Positions 10,801-18,233 of a stretch of 64,000 nt of DNA are shown in pieces. Source of the DNA: DASSFZ01 sp035292585 (lineage in GTDB: Bacteria > Chloroflexota > Anaerolineae > Fen-1058); assembly GCA_035292585.1 (NCBI GenBank), contig DATDPU010000013.1, positions 1-64,000 on the forward strand. Direction: 5' to 3'. The translations under genes were made by a program, and so were the position numbers. Within the stretch, counting starts at the first letter, position 1; each line of letters opens with the position of its first letter. The notes below the pieces were generated by a model. The model did no database searches, had not been told where the DNA came from, and was given only the letters and a program-made list of their open reading frames with translations.

Positions 10801-13302
10801 GCCGCGTTGGCCAAGCGCATCGAGGCGGCGATCCGCGCTGAGCCTGAAGAACCTATGCGCCCCATTAGGCGCCTTGACAAAGGCGGCGCGTTGCCGCTCT
10901 CCTTCGGGCAACAACAACTCTGGCTGGTGGACCAACTAACGCCGGGCAATGTCGCCTACAATTCTCCTTTTCCGCTACATGTGGTGGGTGCGCTCGACCA
11001 AGCCGCGCTGCAGGAAAGCCTCAACGAAATCGTGCGCCGCCATCAAGTATTGCGTACGACCTTCGACGCCGTCGAGGGGCAACCGGTACAGGTGATCGCT
11101 CCGACGCTAGAGTGGCCGCTGCGGGTCATCGACTTGCGCCCGCTCTCCAGAACCGAGCGCGAAGCCGAAGCTCAACGCTTAGTTCTGAAAGAAGCCCGAC
11201 ATCCGTTTGATCTCTCCCGCGGCCCGCTGATACGGGCGACGCTGCTCCAGTTGGCGGAAGACGAACACATCTTACTGCTGACCGTGCACCATATCGTCTT
11301 CGATGGCTGGTCATTGGACATCCTGTTTGACGAGTTGGGAGCCCTCTACCAGGCTTTCTCGACTCACCAGCCTTCACCCCTGTCTGAACTTGCGATCCAG
11401 TACGCCGACTTTGCGGGTTGGCAGCGGGAGTGGTTACAAGGCGCGGAACTGGAGCGGCGACTGGATTACTGGCAACAGCAATTGAAGGAGGCTCCGACAG
11501 TAGTGGGATTTCCTCTCGACCGGCCACGCCCGCCTAGTCACACTTTCCAAGGCGCGTACCATCTGCTATCGTTTCCCAAGCCACTCAGCGATAGGCTCAA
11601 AGTATTAAGCCGGCAGGCAGGGGCCACGTTGTTCATGACACTGCTGGCCGCGCTCAAAGCCTTGATCTATCGCTATACCGGTCAAACGGATATTGTTGTG
11701 AGCACCGTTGTCGCAAACCGCAATCGGCCTGAGATCGAGAGCCTCATTGGTTATTTTGTGAACGTGTTGGCCTTGCGCACACAACTGCTGGACCACCTTA
11801 CCTTCCGTGAGTTGCTGGGGCAGGTGCGTGAGACCGCCCTGGGCGCTTATGCGCATCAGGAGTTGCCTTTCGAAAAACTGGTCGAGAGGCTCCAACCCAA
11901 AAGGGACCCCAGCTATACGCCCTTTTTCCAAGTCATGCTCAATCTTCAAAACACTTCTACGGCGCTGCCCACCCTGCCGGGCCTGAGCGTCACGCCAATG
12001 ACGATTGACCCAGGCGCCATTCAGTTGGGCGAGATGGAATTGGCGCTGGAAGAAACAGAGCAAGGGTTACACGGGGTGATTCAGTACAATACCGACCTGT
12101 TCGATGCCGTGACCATCCGGCAAATACAGGCAGATTATCTCGCTTTACTGGAAAGCGTCACCGCCGACCCCAATCAAGTTATTTCGACGTTGTTGCCCTC
12201 GGTCAAGGCCCGGCCCCATCCATTCCATGCGGCTACTCTGCCTACACCACCGGCTTTGGATGCACAAGACGATTTGACGCTGCAAAGGACCCAACTTTTA
12301 GCTCGGCGGGCTAACCTGGCATTACGGAAAGCTGAACTTGAAAAACGCCGCACCCGGCTTTCGGCTGAGAAACAATCGCTGCTTGAAAAGCGATTGCGCG
12401 GCGCGGCTGAAAATGTTTCCAATTCTTCCTCCTCGCTCGTGCCCTTACAGATTGGCGACTCGACCAGACGGCCTTTATTCTTTGTCCACCCGATAGGCGG
12501 CAGTGTGTGGTGCTACGTGAACCTCGCCCATTATCTAGGCCCCGATCAACCCTGCTATGGCCTACAGGCACAAGGCCTGGCGGGCGAGGGAGCGCCGCTG
12601 ACACAGGTGGAAGATATGGCGCAGCGCTATATCACGTCCATGCGGACGGTGCAACCGGAAGGCCCCTACCTGCTGGGCGGCTGGTCGATGGGCGGGGTGG
12701 TCGCTTTTGAGATGGCGCACCAGCTCCAGGCCCAGGCTCAGCGGGTCGCCTTGCTGGCATTGATCGATGCCGATCTGCCAACCGGAGATGCCGAACCGCA
12801 GATGGACGAGATGTGGTTTTGGGCAGACCTGGCGCTGAGCCTGGGCTTGCCGCTTGATCTGGACTTGTCGTTGGACGCAGTCGCACGTGAACTGCAGCGC
12901 TTTAGCCAGCTCGCACCGGACGAACGGCTCACGGCTTTATTGGAGTACTTGAAGCGAGCGAACATCGAACCCCCAGACATAGAACTGCCTCAAGTGCGCC
13001 GCTTATTCCAGGTCTTTAAATGCCATCGCCTGGCGCTGCAACGCTATGCACCGCGCACGTATGCCGATTCGATCGCCTTGTTCCAGGCCGGCGAACCGGT
13101 ATTAGCCGGGCCAATGTCGGTCGGGACTTCGGGCTGGCGGGCACTGGCGAGTGGTAGCCTTACCGTTCAGACCATACCTGGGAATCACTATACCATCATG
13201 CGTGAACCGAATATCGAGATTCTCGCCGGGCAACTGCAAACTCAGCTACACGCAGTCGAAAGGAGTCTAAAGGCATCATGTCAAACGTATTCTCTGCAAT
13301 AA
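4879..13302 (+). CDS. NRPS: half C-A-PCP-C-A-PCP-C-coiled coil-TE
   Basis: A 2807-residue NRPS starting at ATG 4879 behind an AAGGGG ribosome site. Residues 1-275 are only the C-terminal lobe of a condensation domain; the N-lobe with HHxxxDG is absent from the DNA. A1 (about 290-760) has code residues D-A-L-W-L-G-G-T-F, valine-like. PCP1 Ser822. C2 (about 870-1330) has HHIVSDG. A2 (about 1350-1870) reads D-A-E-D-I-G-T-I-V, suggesting a basic residue such as Lys. PCP2 Ser1945. C3 (about 1990-2420) has HHIVFDG and is followed not by A-PCP but by a charged coiled coil (about 2455-2510) and a type I thioesterase (about 2530-2790, GWSMG nucleophile Ser2603, GNHYTIM histidine). Two palindromic insertions lie in A2 (9251-9331 and 10133-10200). 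The TE should release the product by hydrolysis or cyclisation. The 3' end overlaps the MFS gene by 25 nt. Confidence 0.95.
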   Translation: MLPEGEDDWRLDLAYWEKQLSPAPAALELPTDYPRLPAQTFHGARQPLALSPALTRDLKALSQREGVTLFTTLLAAFKALLCRYTGQTDIVVGAPIANRAQAELAGLTGCRANTLVLRTHLGGNPTFRELLGRVREVTLGAYAHPSLPFEKLVEELRPERDRSRSPLFQVMFILQDTALKASELPGLTPRKAEDGTTQFDLTLSLQDTAQGLCGTFEYNTDLFDDRTIVQLVGHFQRLLDSSVADPDQRLADLTLLSEAERRQLVAAWNDTRSAYPRDACVHELFEAQVARTPEAVAVTFEDQHLTYQALNRRANQLAHYLQQNGVGPEAIVGVCTERSVEMIVALLGILKAGGAYLPLDPCYPTERLTFMQAEGQVSVLLTQQHLLASLPPHHGQVFCLDREWQPAARECESNLMSRTSAQNLAYVMYTSGSTGRPKGISVTHQNIVRLVKETNYARFGADEIFLQLAPLAFDASTLEVWGALLNGGRLVVFPAGTPSLEELGAELRRREITTLWLTAGLFHQMVDYRLADLGRVRQLLAGGDVLSAAHVLKVLRELPNVQLINGYGPTENTTFTCCYRLERVEQVGHTVSIGRPIANTCVYVLDGFGQPAPVGVVGELYIGGAGLARGYLGRPELTAERFVPDPFGGEAGARLYRTGDRARYRPDGNIEFLGRLDHQVKIRGYRIELGEIEAALNQHPAVREAVVVAREDQPGNRRLVAYLVPNAVGHEIGDLRRFLHDKLPEYMLPSAFAVLEALPLMPNGKVDRRALPAPEQTRPGLADTYAAPRTPVEGILAGIWAEVLGLKQVGIHDNFFELGGHSLLATQIVSRVRSACQVELPLRTIFEVSTIASLAERLDAAQRDVPALATPPLRPVSRQGDLALSFAQQRLWFLDQLEPDSPLYNIPVALHLTGHLDLAALERSLNEIVCRHESLRTTFGSVDGQPVQIIAPVLKVPLPMLDLQELPPLEREAQARRVASEEARRPFDLAHGPLVRASVLHLAADEHVLLFNMHHIVSDGWSLDILTYELAALYPAFCAGQAPALAAERRGSPLPGLPIQYADYAAWQRAWLRGAVLDEQLAYWRQQLVGVPVLDVPTDRPRPPMQTFCGATQAFSVSPATSQALRTLAQREQVTLFILLLAAFKTLLQRYTGQEDIVVGTPIANRQRSEIEGLIGFFVNTLVLRTDLSGAPSFREALGRVRDMALGAYAHQDVPFEMVVDALQPERNLSRTPLFQVMFTLQNALLEAQTWPGLNMQLWEVDHATAMFDLTLSLTETAHELVGAIEYNTDLFDGSTIVRIAGHFQRLLDSIVADPDQRLADLVMLPEAEQQQLLVAWNATQVDYPRDRCIHELFEAQVKRAVDALAIVDADHALTYGELNRRANQLAHYLRARGVGPEVFVCVCMERSPEMVIALLGVLKAGGAYVPLDPAYPAERLAFMLKDAQPPVLLTQQRLLEAILKAVPDAVELRRQQYNCCPNNNFSDRPLANLLSHPAHVVCLDVDWVSIAQASEADPINDASAGNPAYVIYTSGSTGQPKGVLIPHRALVQYVSSAIDHFALTPQDRVLQFASISFDAAAEEIYSCLLGGATLVLRTDALLDSVATFARTCATECITLLDLPTAYWHSVTAEIETVDWPLSVRLVIIGGERAMPERLLTWQAHTPPHVRLINTYGPTEATIVATACDLGGAGRPNRADAPIGRPVANVQVYLLDANLRPVPIGVPGELFIGGDGLARGYLNRPELTAERFIPNPFIFIKDEGGGMRDEENFSDSSLLYKTGDLARYLPDGHLEFLGRVDHQVKVRGFRIELSEIEAVLGQHPQVQQAVVLACDVEQRPGDKQLVAYVVAQTGELLETRELRAWLKDKLPEYMLPAAYVMLDALPLTPSRKVDRRALPAPDWNRLAAQKSCVLPRTPIEQALAGIWTQVVGVERVSVHDNFFELGGHSLLATRITAQLRRFFGREFAVRLIFEAPTIAALAKRIEAAIRAEPEEPMRPIRRLDKGGALPLSFGQQQLWLVDQLTPGNVAYNSPFPLHVVGALDQAALQESLNEIVRRHQVLRTTFDAVEGQPVQVIAPTLEWPLRVIDLRPLSRTEREAEAQRLVLKEARHPFDLSRGPLIRATLLQLAEDEHILLLTVHHIVFDGWSLDILFDELGALYQAFSTHQPSPLSELAIQYADFAGWQREWLQGAELERRLDYWQQQLKEAPTVVGFPLDRPRPPSHTFQGAYHLLSFPKPLSDRLKVLSRQAGATLFMTLLAALKALIYRYTGQTDIVVSTVVANRNRPEIESLIGYFVNVLALRTQLLDHLTFRELLGQVRETALGAYAHQELPFEKLVERLQPKRDPSYTPFFQVMLNLQNTSTALPTLPGLSVTPMTIDPGAIQLGEMELALEETEQGLHGVIQYNTDLFDAVTIRQIQADYLALLESVTADPNQVISTLLPSVKARPHPFHAATLPTPPALDAQDDLTLQRTQLLARRANLALRKAELEKRRTRLSAEKQSLLEKRLRGAAENVSNSSSSLVPLQIGDSTRRPLFFVHPIGGSVWCYVNLAHYLGPDQPCYGLQAQGLAGEGAPLTQVEDMAQRYITSMRTVQPEGPYLLGGWSMGGVVAFEMAHQLQAQAQRVALLALIDADLPTGDAEPQMDEMWFWADLALSLGLPLDLDLSLDAVARELQRFSQLAPDERLTALLEYLKRANIEPPDIELPQVRRLFQVFKCHRLALQRYAPRTYADSIALFQAGEPVLAGPMSVGTSGWRALASGSLTVQTIPGNHYTIMREPNIEILAGQLQTQLHAVERSLKASCQTYSLQ
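9251..9331. repeat. In-frame triple-hairpin insertion in A2
   Basis: Two adjacent perfect 9-bp hairpins with 3-nt loops lie at 9270-9290 (CGACGCAGT / ACTGCGTCG) and 9290-9310 (GGCAGCAGT / ACTGCTGCC). They are enclosed by an imperfect outer stem, CTATCCTAAAAG near 9251 against CTTTTCAGATAG near 9321. Translation runs straight through, adding about 27 residues between LLTQQRLLE and the AHVVCLD strand of the A domain, a stretch absent from the other A domains here. It looks like a small mobile palindromic element that keeps the frame open. Confidence 0.8.
10133..10200. repeat. In-frame palindromic insertion, A-domain loop (GGATGAAGGCGGAG family)
   Basis: A perfect 8-bp palindrome (CCTTTATA-TT-TATAAAGG, 10133-10150) is followed by purine-rich GGATGAAGGCGGAGGGATGA and, after AACTTTTCAG, by the complementary TTCATCC. 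It encodes extra residues between NPF and LYKTGD of the second A domain of this NRPS, the same loop that carries insertions at 23281, 36555 and 49020. Confidence 0.75.
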
Positions 13303-14660
13303 GACGCATCAGACTCGGCGGTACGCGGGCGTTTGCGGTTGTCTGGTTTGGGCAGGTGATCTCATTCATCGGCTCCGGCATGACCTTTTTTGCGCTGGGG
13401 GTGTGGGTCTACCAAAAGACCAACTCCATCACGCAGTTCGCGCTCATTTCTCTGCTCACCATGCTGCCGCGAGTCGTGTTAGGTCCGCTGGTGGGCACGC
13501 TGGTCGATCGGTGGGACCGCCGGCAGGCCATGCTCCTCAGCGATGTGGGGGGCGGTCTCAGCATCCTGTTCATTATCCTGCTGATCATGACGGATCGGCT
13601 GGAGTTCTGGCACATCTTCTTATCGGTACTTCTGACCGGCGCGTGTGACGCTTTGCGGTGGCCGGCCTTGTCGGCCGCAACGACGCAGCTGGTGCCCAAG
13701 GAGCAATTCGGCCGCGCCAGCGGCCTACTGCAAATTGTGAGCGCAGGCATGGTGCTCGTCTCGCCGCTCGTCGCGGGTGCGCTGCTCGGCCCCATCGGGC
13801 TGCAGGGTGTGATCCTGGTTGATTTTGTAACTTTTCTCTTCGCCCTCTTCACCCTCCTGCTCATCCGCATCCCCCGGCCCGCGATCACGGCCGAGGGTCA
13901 AGCCGGCAAGGGGTCGTTGCTGCATGAGACCGTTTACGGCTGGAAGTACATTACAGGCCGCACCGGTCTATTAGCCTTGCTGGTTTTTCTTTCCATTGCC
14001 AGCTTCCTCACGGAAATGACCTATGTGCTGTTCACTCCCATGCTCCTGTCTTTCGCTTCGACGGCCGAGCTCGGCGTGGCGATGTCGCTGGGCGGTATCG
14101 GTTATCTGGCCGGCGGCGTCATCATGAGCGTCTGGGGCGGCGCCAAGCGCCGCATCAACGGCGTGATTGTCTTCATGCTGCTGATGGGACTGTTCTTGGC
14201 GCTGATCGGACTGCGCGCTTCCATTCCGCTCGTCACGCTCAGCCTCTTCCTGTGCTTGCTGTGCTATCCCATCACTCTGGGTTCCAACCAGGCGATCTGG
14301 CAGGCCAAAGTGGCCCCGGATGTTCAGGGCCGGGTGTTTGCGATCCGGGGGGCGATCACTCTAGCGACTCCGCTGCTGGCCGATCTCGTCACCGGGCCGC
14401 TCGCTGACAACGTGTTCGAGCCGCTGCTCGCGGTCAATGGGCCGCTGGCCGGCAGCGTGGGACAGATCGTCGGCGTGGGAGCGGGGCGCGGCTCCGGCTT
14501 GTTGTTCATCAGCGCGGGCCTGTTCCTCATGCTAATGACCGCGATCAGTTACTTGTACCCGCGCCTGCGCTTGGTGGAAGACGAGCTGCCGGATATCGTG
14601 ACTGAAGAACCCGTAATGGTGGAAGCTGGCAGCCCCGTCGTCACCGTCGCGGCGAACTAA
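13278..14660 (+). CDS. MFS exporter
   Basis: A 460-residue integral membrane protein of the major facilitator superfamily, nearest in look to the EntS/MFS_3 drug and siderophore exporters. It has about 12 hydrophobic segments, starting at FAVVWFGQVISFIGSGM, and the family loop DRWDRRQAMLLSD after helix 2. The ATG at 13278 overlaps the end of the NRPS and has AAAGG a few bases upstream, so translation is probably coupled. It most likely exports the product of the adjacent assembly line. The last 29 residues form a hydrophilic tail (VEDELPD...VTVAAN) that closely resembles the tail of the next, unrelated membrane protein. Confidence 0.9.
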   Translation: MSNVFSAIRRIRLGGTRAFAVVWFGQVISFIGSGMTFFALGVWVYQKTNSITQFALISLLTMLPRVVLGPLVGTLVDRWDRRQAMLLSDVGGGLSILFIILLIMTDRLEFWHIFLSVLLTGACDALRWPALSAATTQLVPKEQFGRASGLLQIVSAGMVLVSPLVAGALLGPIGLQGVILVDFVTFLFALFTLLLIRIPRPAITAEGQAGKGSLLHETVYGWKYITGRTGLLALLVFLSIASFLTEMTYVLFTPMLLSFASTAELGVAMSLGGIGYLAGGVIMSVWGGAKRRINGVIVFMLLMGLFLALIGLRASIPLVTLSLFLCLLCYPITLGSNQAIWQAKVAPDVQGRVFAIRGAITLATPLLADLVTGPLADNVFEPLLAVNGPLAGSVGQIVGVGAGRGSGLLFISAGLFLMLMTAISYLYPRLRLVEDELPDIVTEEPVMVEAGSPVVTVAAN

Positions 14661-14753
14661 GGAGCCGTCCGAAAATAACCTCCGCGTTTGTGGGATGAAC
14701 CCGCAGGCGGGCATCGGGAAGTTGTTTTTGGACAAGTCCTAAGGAGCCGGGCC
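14661..14753. repeat. Intergenic hairpin between MFS and methyltransferase genes
   Basis: The left arm GTCCGAAAATAAC (14667-14679) pairs with GTTGTTTTTGGAC (14721-14733); the only two deviations from perfect complementarity become G-U pairs in RNA. The interior holds the short palindrome CCCGCAGGCGGG. The ribosome site AAGGAG of the next gene follows directly. It may be a dispersed palindromic repeat or an RNA processing/attenuation structure. Confidence 0.6.
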
Positions 14754-15575
14754 ATGACGACAAGGAAATTCGCAGCGTATGCAGTGATGACCGGAGCCAT
14801 GGTGTGTGGTAGCGGAGCGGCGCTCCTCTTTGCTTACTTCCTCATCGCCGGCCCGGTGACGGCTGGGCGGGCGTCGTTTTCGAATGTTGAGCGCCTGGGC
14901 TGGGATACGTTACTGTCCCTGCTGTTCTTTGGCATGCACAGCCTCATGATCAGGCGAACGGTGCGGAGTCGCCTCACCCGGCTTATCCCGGAGCACTACT
15001 ATCCTGCGGTATACGCGATCATTTCTGGTATCATCCTATTCCTGGTCGTGCTGCTGTGGCAACCTTCGGAAGATGTCTGGATTCGGCTTGAGGGCAGGCT
15101 GGCCTGGTTGCCCCGTGGTATTTCGCTGCTCGCGGTCGGCGGTTTCATATGGACGGTGAGATCGTTACGCGCTCTTGGCGCATTCGACCTGGTTGGGCGT
15201 CGCGCCATTCGCGCTTACCTCCGAGGCCGATCGGCGCGCCCGACGCGCTTACTGATCCGTGGGCCTTATCGGCACGTTCGGCATCCGCTATACGCGCTGA
15301 TGGTCGTTCTCTTGTGGTCGACGCCTGTGGTTACATCCGACCGGATGCTGTTGAATGTGCTCTGGACGGGTTGGATCATAGCCGGGACGTGGCTGGAAGA
15401 ACGCGACCTTGCCATCGAGTTCGGCGCTGCGTACCGCGAGTATCAACGGGCGGTTCCGATGCTGGTTCCCTGGCGTCGCGCGCGGTTGACAGAGGATGAT
15501 CTGCCAGATGCGGCGGCCGAGAAACTAGCCCGGATGGAATCAGGCGCGTCAATCGTCAACGTTGCGGCCGACTAA
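14754..15575 (+). CDS. Membrane methyltransferase-like protein (ICMT/PEMT/NnrU-type fold)
   Basis: I chose ATG 14754 because TAAGGAG precedes it; an in-frame start at 14688 would read through the hairpin. The 273-residue protein has several membrane segments and the C-terminal signature GPYRHVRHPLY followed by LEERDLAIEFGAAYREY, typical of isoprenylcysteine carboxyl methyltransferase/phospholipid methyltransferase relatives such as MddA and NnrU. By family it could methylate a lipid, thiol or carboxyl group with S-adenosylmethionine at the membrane; the substrate cannot be read from sequence. It ends with a 29-residue tail (TEDDLPD...VNVAAD) matching the tail of the preceding MFS protein in length and pattern. 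Its position between exporter and ACP suggests a tailoring or self-protection role. Confidence 0.75.
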   Translation: MTTRKFAAYAVMTGAMVCGSGAALLFAYFLIAGPVTAGRASFSNVERLGWDTLLSLLFFGMHSLMIRRTVRSRLTRLIPEHYYPAVYAIISGIILFLVVLLWQPSEDVWIRLEGRLAWLPRGISLLAVGGFIWTVRSLRALGAFDLVGRRAIRAYLRGRSARPTRLLIRGPYRHVRHPLYALMVVLLWSTPVVTSDRMLLNVLWTGWIIAGTWLEERDLAIEFGAAYREYQRAVPMLVPWRRARLTEDDLPDAAAEKLARMESGASIVNVAAD

Positions 15576-15653
15576 CGCTCACGCCGGCCGCGTGGGTTAG
15601 CGCCAAGCCCACAATCGGACACTTCTCGAATGACGGCTGGATGGGTGAATAAC

Positions 15654-16013
15654 ATGATCACAACGCAGACACCGATTCGTGCTGCGGATGACATTTTCGA
15701 TCGGGTAAAAATGATCCTCAGCGATCAACTGGGAGTCGGCGAGGAGCAGATCAACCCCTGGGATAACCTCCGCGAAGATTTGGGGGCCGATTCGCTCGAT
15801 CTGATTGAGCTCATCATGGCGCTCGTGCAGGAATTTGGCCGTGAGGTTTTTGACGAGGATGCTCGAACGATACAAACCGTAGGTGAGATCGTAGCGTACA
15901 TTGAGCAAAGATATTCGCCGGGGAAAGTCCGGCTGGAGTCCGCTGGCGCCGGCTCAGTCTTGAATGAACTACCCTGTCTCAAATTTGCATCAGATACCAA
16001 GGAGGCTAAATGA
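15654..16013 (+). CDS. Discrete acyl carrier protein
   Basis: About 119 residues from ATG 15654, preceded by GGATGGGTGA; a longer form from ATG 15630 lacks a ribosome site. It is AcpP-like: DLREDLGADSLDLIELIMALVQ contains the phosphopantetheine serine (Ser47 from this start). A C-terminal extension of some 35 residues follows the four-helix domain. It overlaps the MbtH gene by ATGA, so the two are probably translated together. As a free carrier among NRPS helper genes it may hold a precursor delivered in trans; the acyl group is not evident. Confidence 0.9.
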   Translation: MITTQTPIRAADDIFDRVKMILSDQLGVGEEQINPWDNLREDLGADSLDLIELIMALVQEFGREVFDEDARTIQTVGEIVAYIEQRYSPGKVRLESAGAGSVLNELPCLKFASDTKEAK

Positions 16014-16258
16014 ACCAGGAAGAGCAGGAAGACCGAACGACTTACAAGGTCGTGGTGAATCTCGAAGAGCAGTATTCGATTTGGCCGGCCGATCGGGAGA
16101 ACCCTTTGGGCTGGCGGGATGCGGGCAAAACCGGCCCCAAAGTTGAATGCCTGGCTTATATCAAAGACGTATGGACTGACATGCGTCCGCTCAGCCTGCG
16201 TAAGAAAATGGAAGAGGCCGCACGGCAAAGCCAGGCGCTGGGGGTGGGGGAGGGATAG
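16010..16258 (+). CDS. MbtH-like protein
   Basis: 82 residues with the MbtH signature: EEQYSIWPADRENPLGWRD, then GPKVECLAYIKDVWTDMRP with the conserved tryptophans. MbtH proteins bind the N-terminal part of NRPS adenylation domains and aid their folding and activity. A strong AAGGAGG site precedes the ATG, which overlaps the ACP stop codon. It probably serves the A domains of this region. Confidence 0.97.
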   Translation: MNQEEQEDRTTYKVVVNLEEQYSIWPADRENPLGWRDAGKTGPKVECLAYIKDVWTDMRPLSLRKKMEEAARQSQALGVGEG

Positions 16259-16308
16259 GCTAAGACTCGGCGCAGCACAACACCTGGCAAAGCAAAGGAG
16301 CTCTTGAC

Positions 16309-16638
16309 ATGGACGAACTGGTGCGGCGACTGTCGCAAGGCGATCATCCGATCGTCGTCGAGCGATACACGTCTGCTGAGGAATTGAAGCAGGCCATCGA
16401 TCGGGGCTATGTCCTGGTCAAGTTCACGGACACCCAGGGCGGGACCGAGCTGGGCGTCAGGCTTGATCAGGCATCGACCAACTTGAGCGGCGCCGATTTT
16501 AGCGCGTCAACCGGCGCCGTCCATTTGGTGGGCAACCTGATGCTCAATTACGTGAAGGTGCGCAGCGTGGCCGATGTGGCTTTGGCTACGCTGGCCGGTC
16601 AGGGTCATCTTGAGCTCTTGGAACGAGAATATACCTAG
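16309..16638 (+). CDS. Small protein of unknown function in the NRPS helper operon
   Basis: 109 residues from ATG 16309 with a good AAAGGAG site. The sequence is soluble, with an N-terminal helix (SAEELKQAIDRGYVLVKF) and a core TDTQGGTELGVRLD...GAVHLVGNLMLNYVKVR that looks like a beta-rich fold. I have a vague memory of similar proteins near MbtH genes in other NRPS clusters but cannot name a family or function. It has no signal peptide, membrane segment, cysteine pairs or carrier serine motif. Its place between MbtH and the type II thioesterase suggests a role tied to the assembly line. Confidence 0.7.
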   Translation: MDELVRRLSQGDHPIVVERYTSAEELKQAIDRGYVLVKFTDTQGGTELGVRLDQASTNLSGADFSASTGAVHLVGNLMLNYVKVRSVADVALATLAGQGHLELLEREYT

Positions 16639-16710
16639 AAGCGGCGTCTGCTCCTTCCGGGTGGGCTGCCCTTGCGAGTCGGCAGCTACTCCTTATATAA
16701 TGGCTGGAGC

Positions 16711-17478
16711 ATGGTGACATCGACTGTCGGCTCTTGGATCGCTTACCGCCGGCCGAACCCTCGGGCGCGTCTACGACTGTTCTGTTTCCCGTACGCGGGA
16801 GGCAGCGCCTCGGTCTTTCGCGCATGGTCGGATAGTCTACCGGCGGATATTGATGTCTGTTCGATCCAATACCCTGGGCGAGAAAATCGGCTCAGGGAGA
16901 TGTTGTTTACGCGCCTGTCTCCTCTGCTCAAGAATCTGGCGCAAGCCATGCGCCCCTATCTGGATATGCCGTTCGCTTTTTTCGGTCATAGCCTGGGCGC
17001 CCTGATCGGCTACGAGCTGGCTCGCCAGCTGCGGGGCGAAGGCGAGCTTCAGCCGGCCCACTTGTTCGTGTCCGCCTGTCGCGCTCCCCACCTGCCCGAT
17101 CCCGATCCACCGATTCACATCCTGCCTGAGCCTGAATTCGTGGCGACGCTGCGCCGGCTGAACGGCACGCCGGAGCCGGTGCTGCGCCATGCCGAGCTGA
17201 TGCAGATGCTCCTGCCAATTTTGCGCGCTGACTTCGAAGTCTTTGAGACCTATCGCCACGCCAACGGCGCGCTGCTCGAGTGTCCGATCGCGGCGTTTGG
17301 CGGGCTGGCGGATCGCAAAGTGCGCGAGGGTGAGTTGACCGCCTGGCGCGAGCGGACGCGCAGCCGCTTCACGCTGCGAATGTTTCCTGGCGATCATTTC
17401 TTTCTGCACAGCGCGCGGACGCCGCTGCTGCAGTCGATCGCTCAAGCGTTGGATCGGCTCCCGCATCCAGCCAAATGA
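16711..17478 (+). CDS. Type II thioesterase
   Basis: About 255 residues from ATG 16711; an upstream in-frame TTG at 16672 would add 13 residues, and the choice is uncertain because no clear ribosome site precedes either. The alpha/beta hydrolase shows CFPYAGGSASVFRAW, QYPGRENRL, the nucleophile motif GHSLG (Ser94) and GDHFF with the catalytic histidine, all typical of stand-alone editing thioesterases. These hydrolyse stalled or wrong acyl groups from carrier proteins. The gene overlaps the PPTase gene by ATGA. Confidence 0.95.
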   Translation: MVTSTVGSWIAYRRPNPRARLRLFCFPYAGGSASVFRAWSDSLPADIDVCSIQYPGRENRLREMLFTRLSPLLKNLAQAMRPYLDMPFAFFGHSLGALIGYELARQLRGEGELQPAHLFVSACRAPHLPDPDPPIHILPEPEFVATLRRLNGTPEPVLRHAELMQMLLPILRADFEVFETYRHANGALLECPIAAFGGLADRKVREGELTAWRERTRSRFTLRMFPGDHFFLHSARTPLLQSIAQALDRLPHPAK

Positions 17479-18233
17479 GTATGCCCTCCGCTGATCAGAG
17501 CTGGCTTTCCCCGCCGGTAGACCTGACTCTAGCGGGCCGCGAGCTTCACGTCTGGCGCATCCGCCTTGAAGGCTCAGCCGCCGCCCGGCCGCAGCTGGCC
17601 CACACGCTATCTGCCGATGAGCACCGCCGGGCGGCGCGTTTTTATTTTGAAAAGGACCGGCGGCATTTTATCGCCAGCCGTGGCGCGCTGCGCTGCCTGC
17701 TCAGTCGCTACCTGCACATCCCGCCTGAGCGGTTGCAGTTTCGCTATGGCGCTCACGGCAAGCCGGCCCTGGCGCCGGAGCGCGGCGGAGACGCGCTTCA
17801 CTTTAACGTGTCGCATTCCCACGGACTGGCTCTGTGCGCATTCGCCTATGCTCAGGACATCGGGGTAGACCTGGAGTACGTCCACCCACTGGACGATCTG
17901 GAACCGATTGCCCAACGCTTCTTTTCGGCCTACGAAAGCAGCCGGCTGCTCGCGCTGCTGCCGGCCCAGCGGCTGGAGGCCTTCTACAATTGTTGGACGC
18001 GCAAAGAGGCTTACATCAAAGCTTGTGGCGCTGGGCTGGCTTATGCCCTGAATCGGTTTGACGTGTCACTCGCTCCCGGCGAGCCGGCGCAAATCTTGAG
18101 CATTGACGGCAGCGCGTCAAAAGCCGCGCGTTGGTTCCTCCAGGCGCTAACCCCCGCGCCAGACTACGCGGCCGCCGTGGCCGTGGAAGGACAAGGCTGG
18201 CATATCCAATGCTGGCAATGGCCAGGGGACTGA
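17475..18233 (+). CDS. Sfp-type 4'-phosphopantetheinyl transferase
   Basis: 252 residues. Motifs are FIASRGALRCLLSRYL, FNVSHSHGLAL, GVDLEY (magnesium-binding Asp) and FYNCWTRKEAYIKACGAGL (W-x-x-KEA), all in the order of the Sfp/Gsp family. It transfers the phosphopantetheine arm of CoA to the serine of ACP and PCP domains and so activates every carrier here. Start ATG 17475 overlaps the thioesterase stop. It is the last gene before a 353-nt gap, so it probably ends the first operon. Confidence 0.96.
   Translation: MSMPSADQSWLSPPVDLTLAGRELHVWRIRLEGSAAARPQLAHTLSADEHRRAARFYFEKDRRHFIASRGALRCLLSRYLHIPPERLQFRYGAHGKPALAPERGGDALHFNVSHSHGLALCAFAYAQDIGVDLEYVHPLDDLEPIAQRFFSAYESSRLLALLPAQRLEAFYNCWTRKEAYIKACGAGLAYALNRFDVSLAPGEPAQILSIDGSASKAARWFLQALTPAPDYAAAVAVEGQGWHIQCWQWPGD

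Noticed and set aside
14688..14753. Upstream start at 14688 for the methyltransferase-like protein
   Set aside because: It would translate the hairpin element; ATG 14754 with AAGGAG and a normal membrane start is better.
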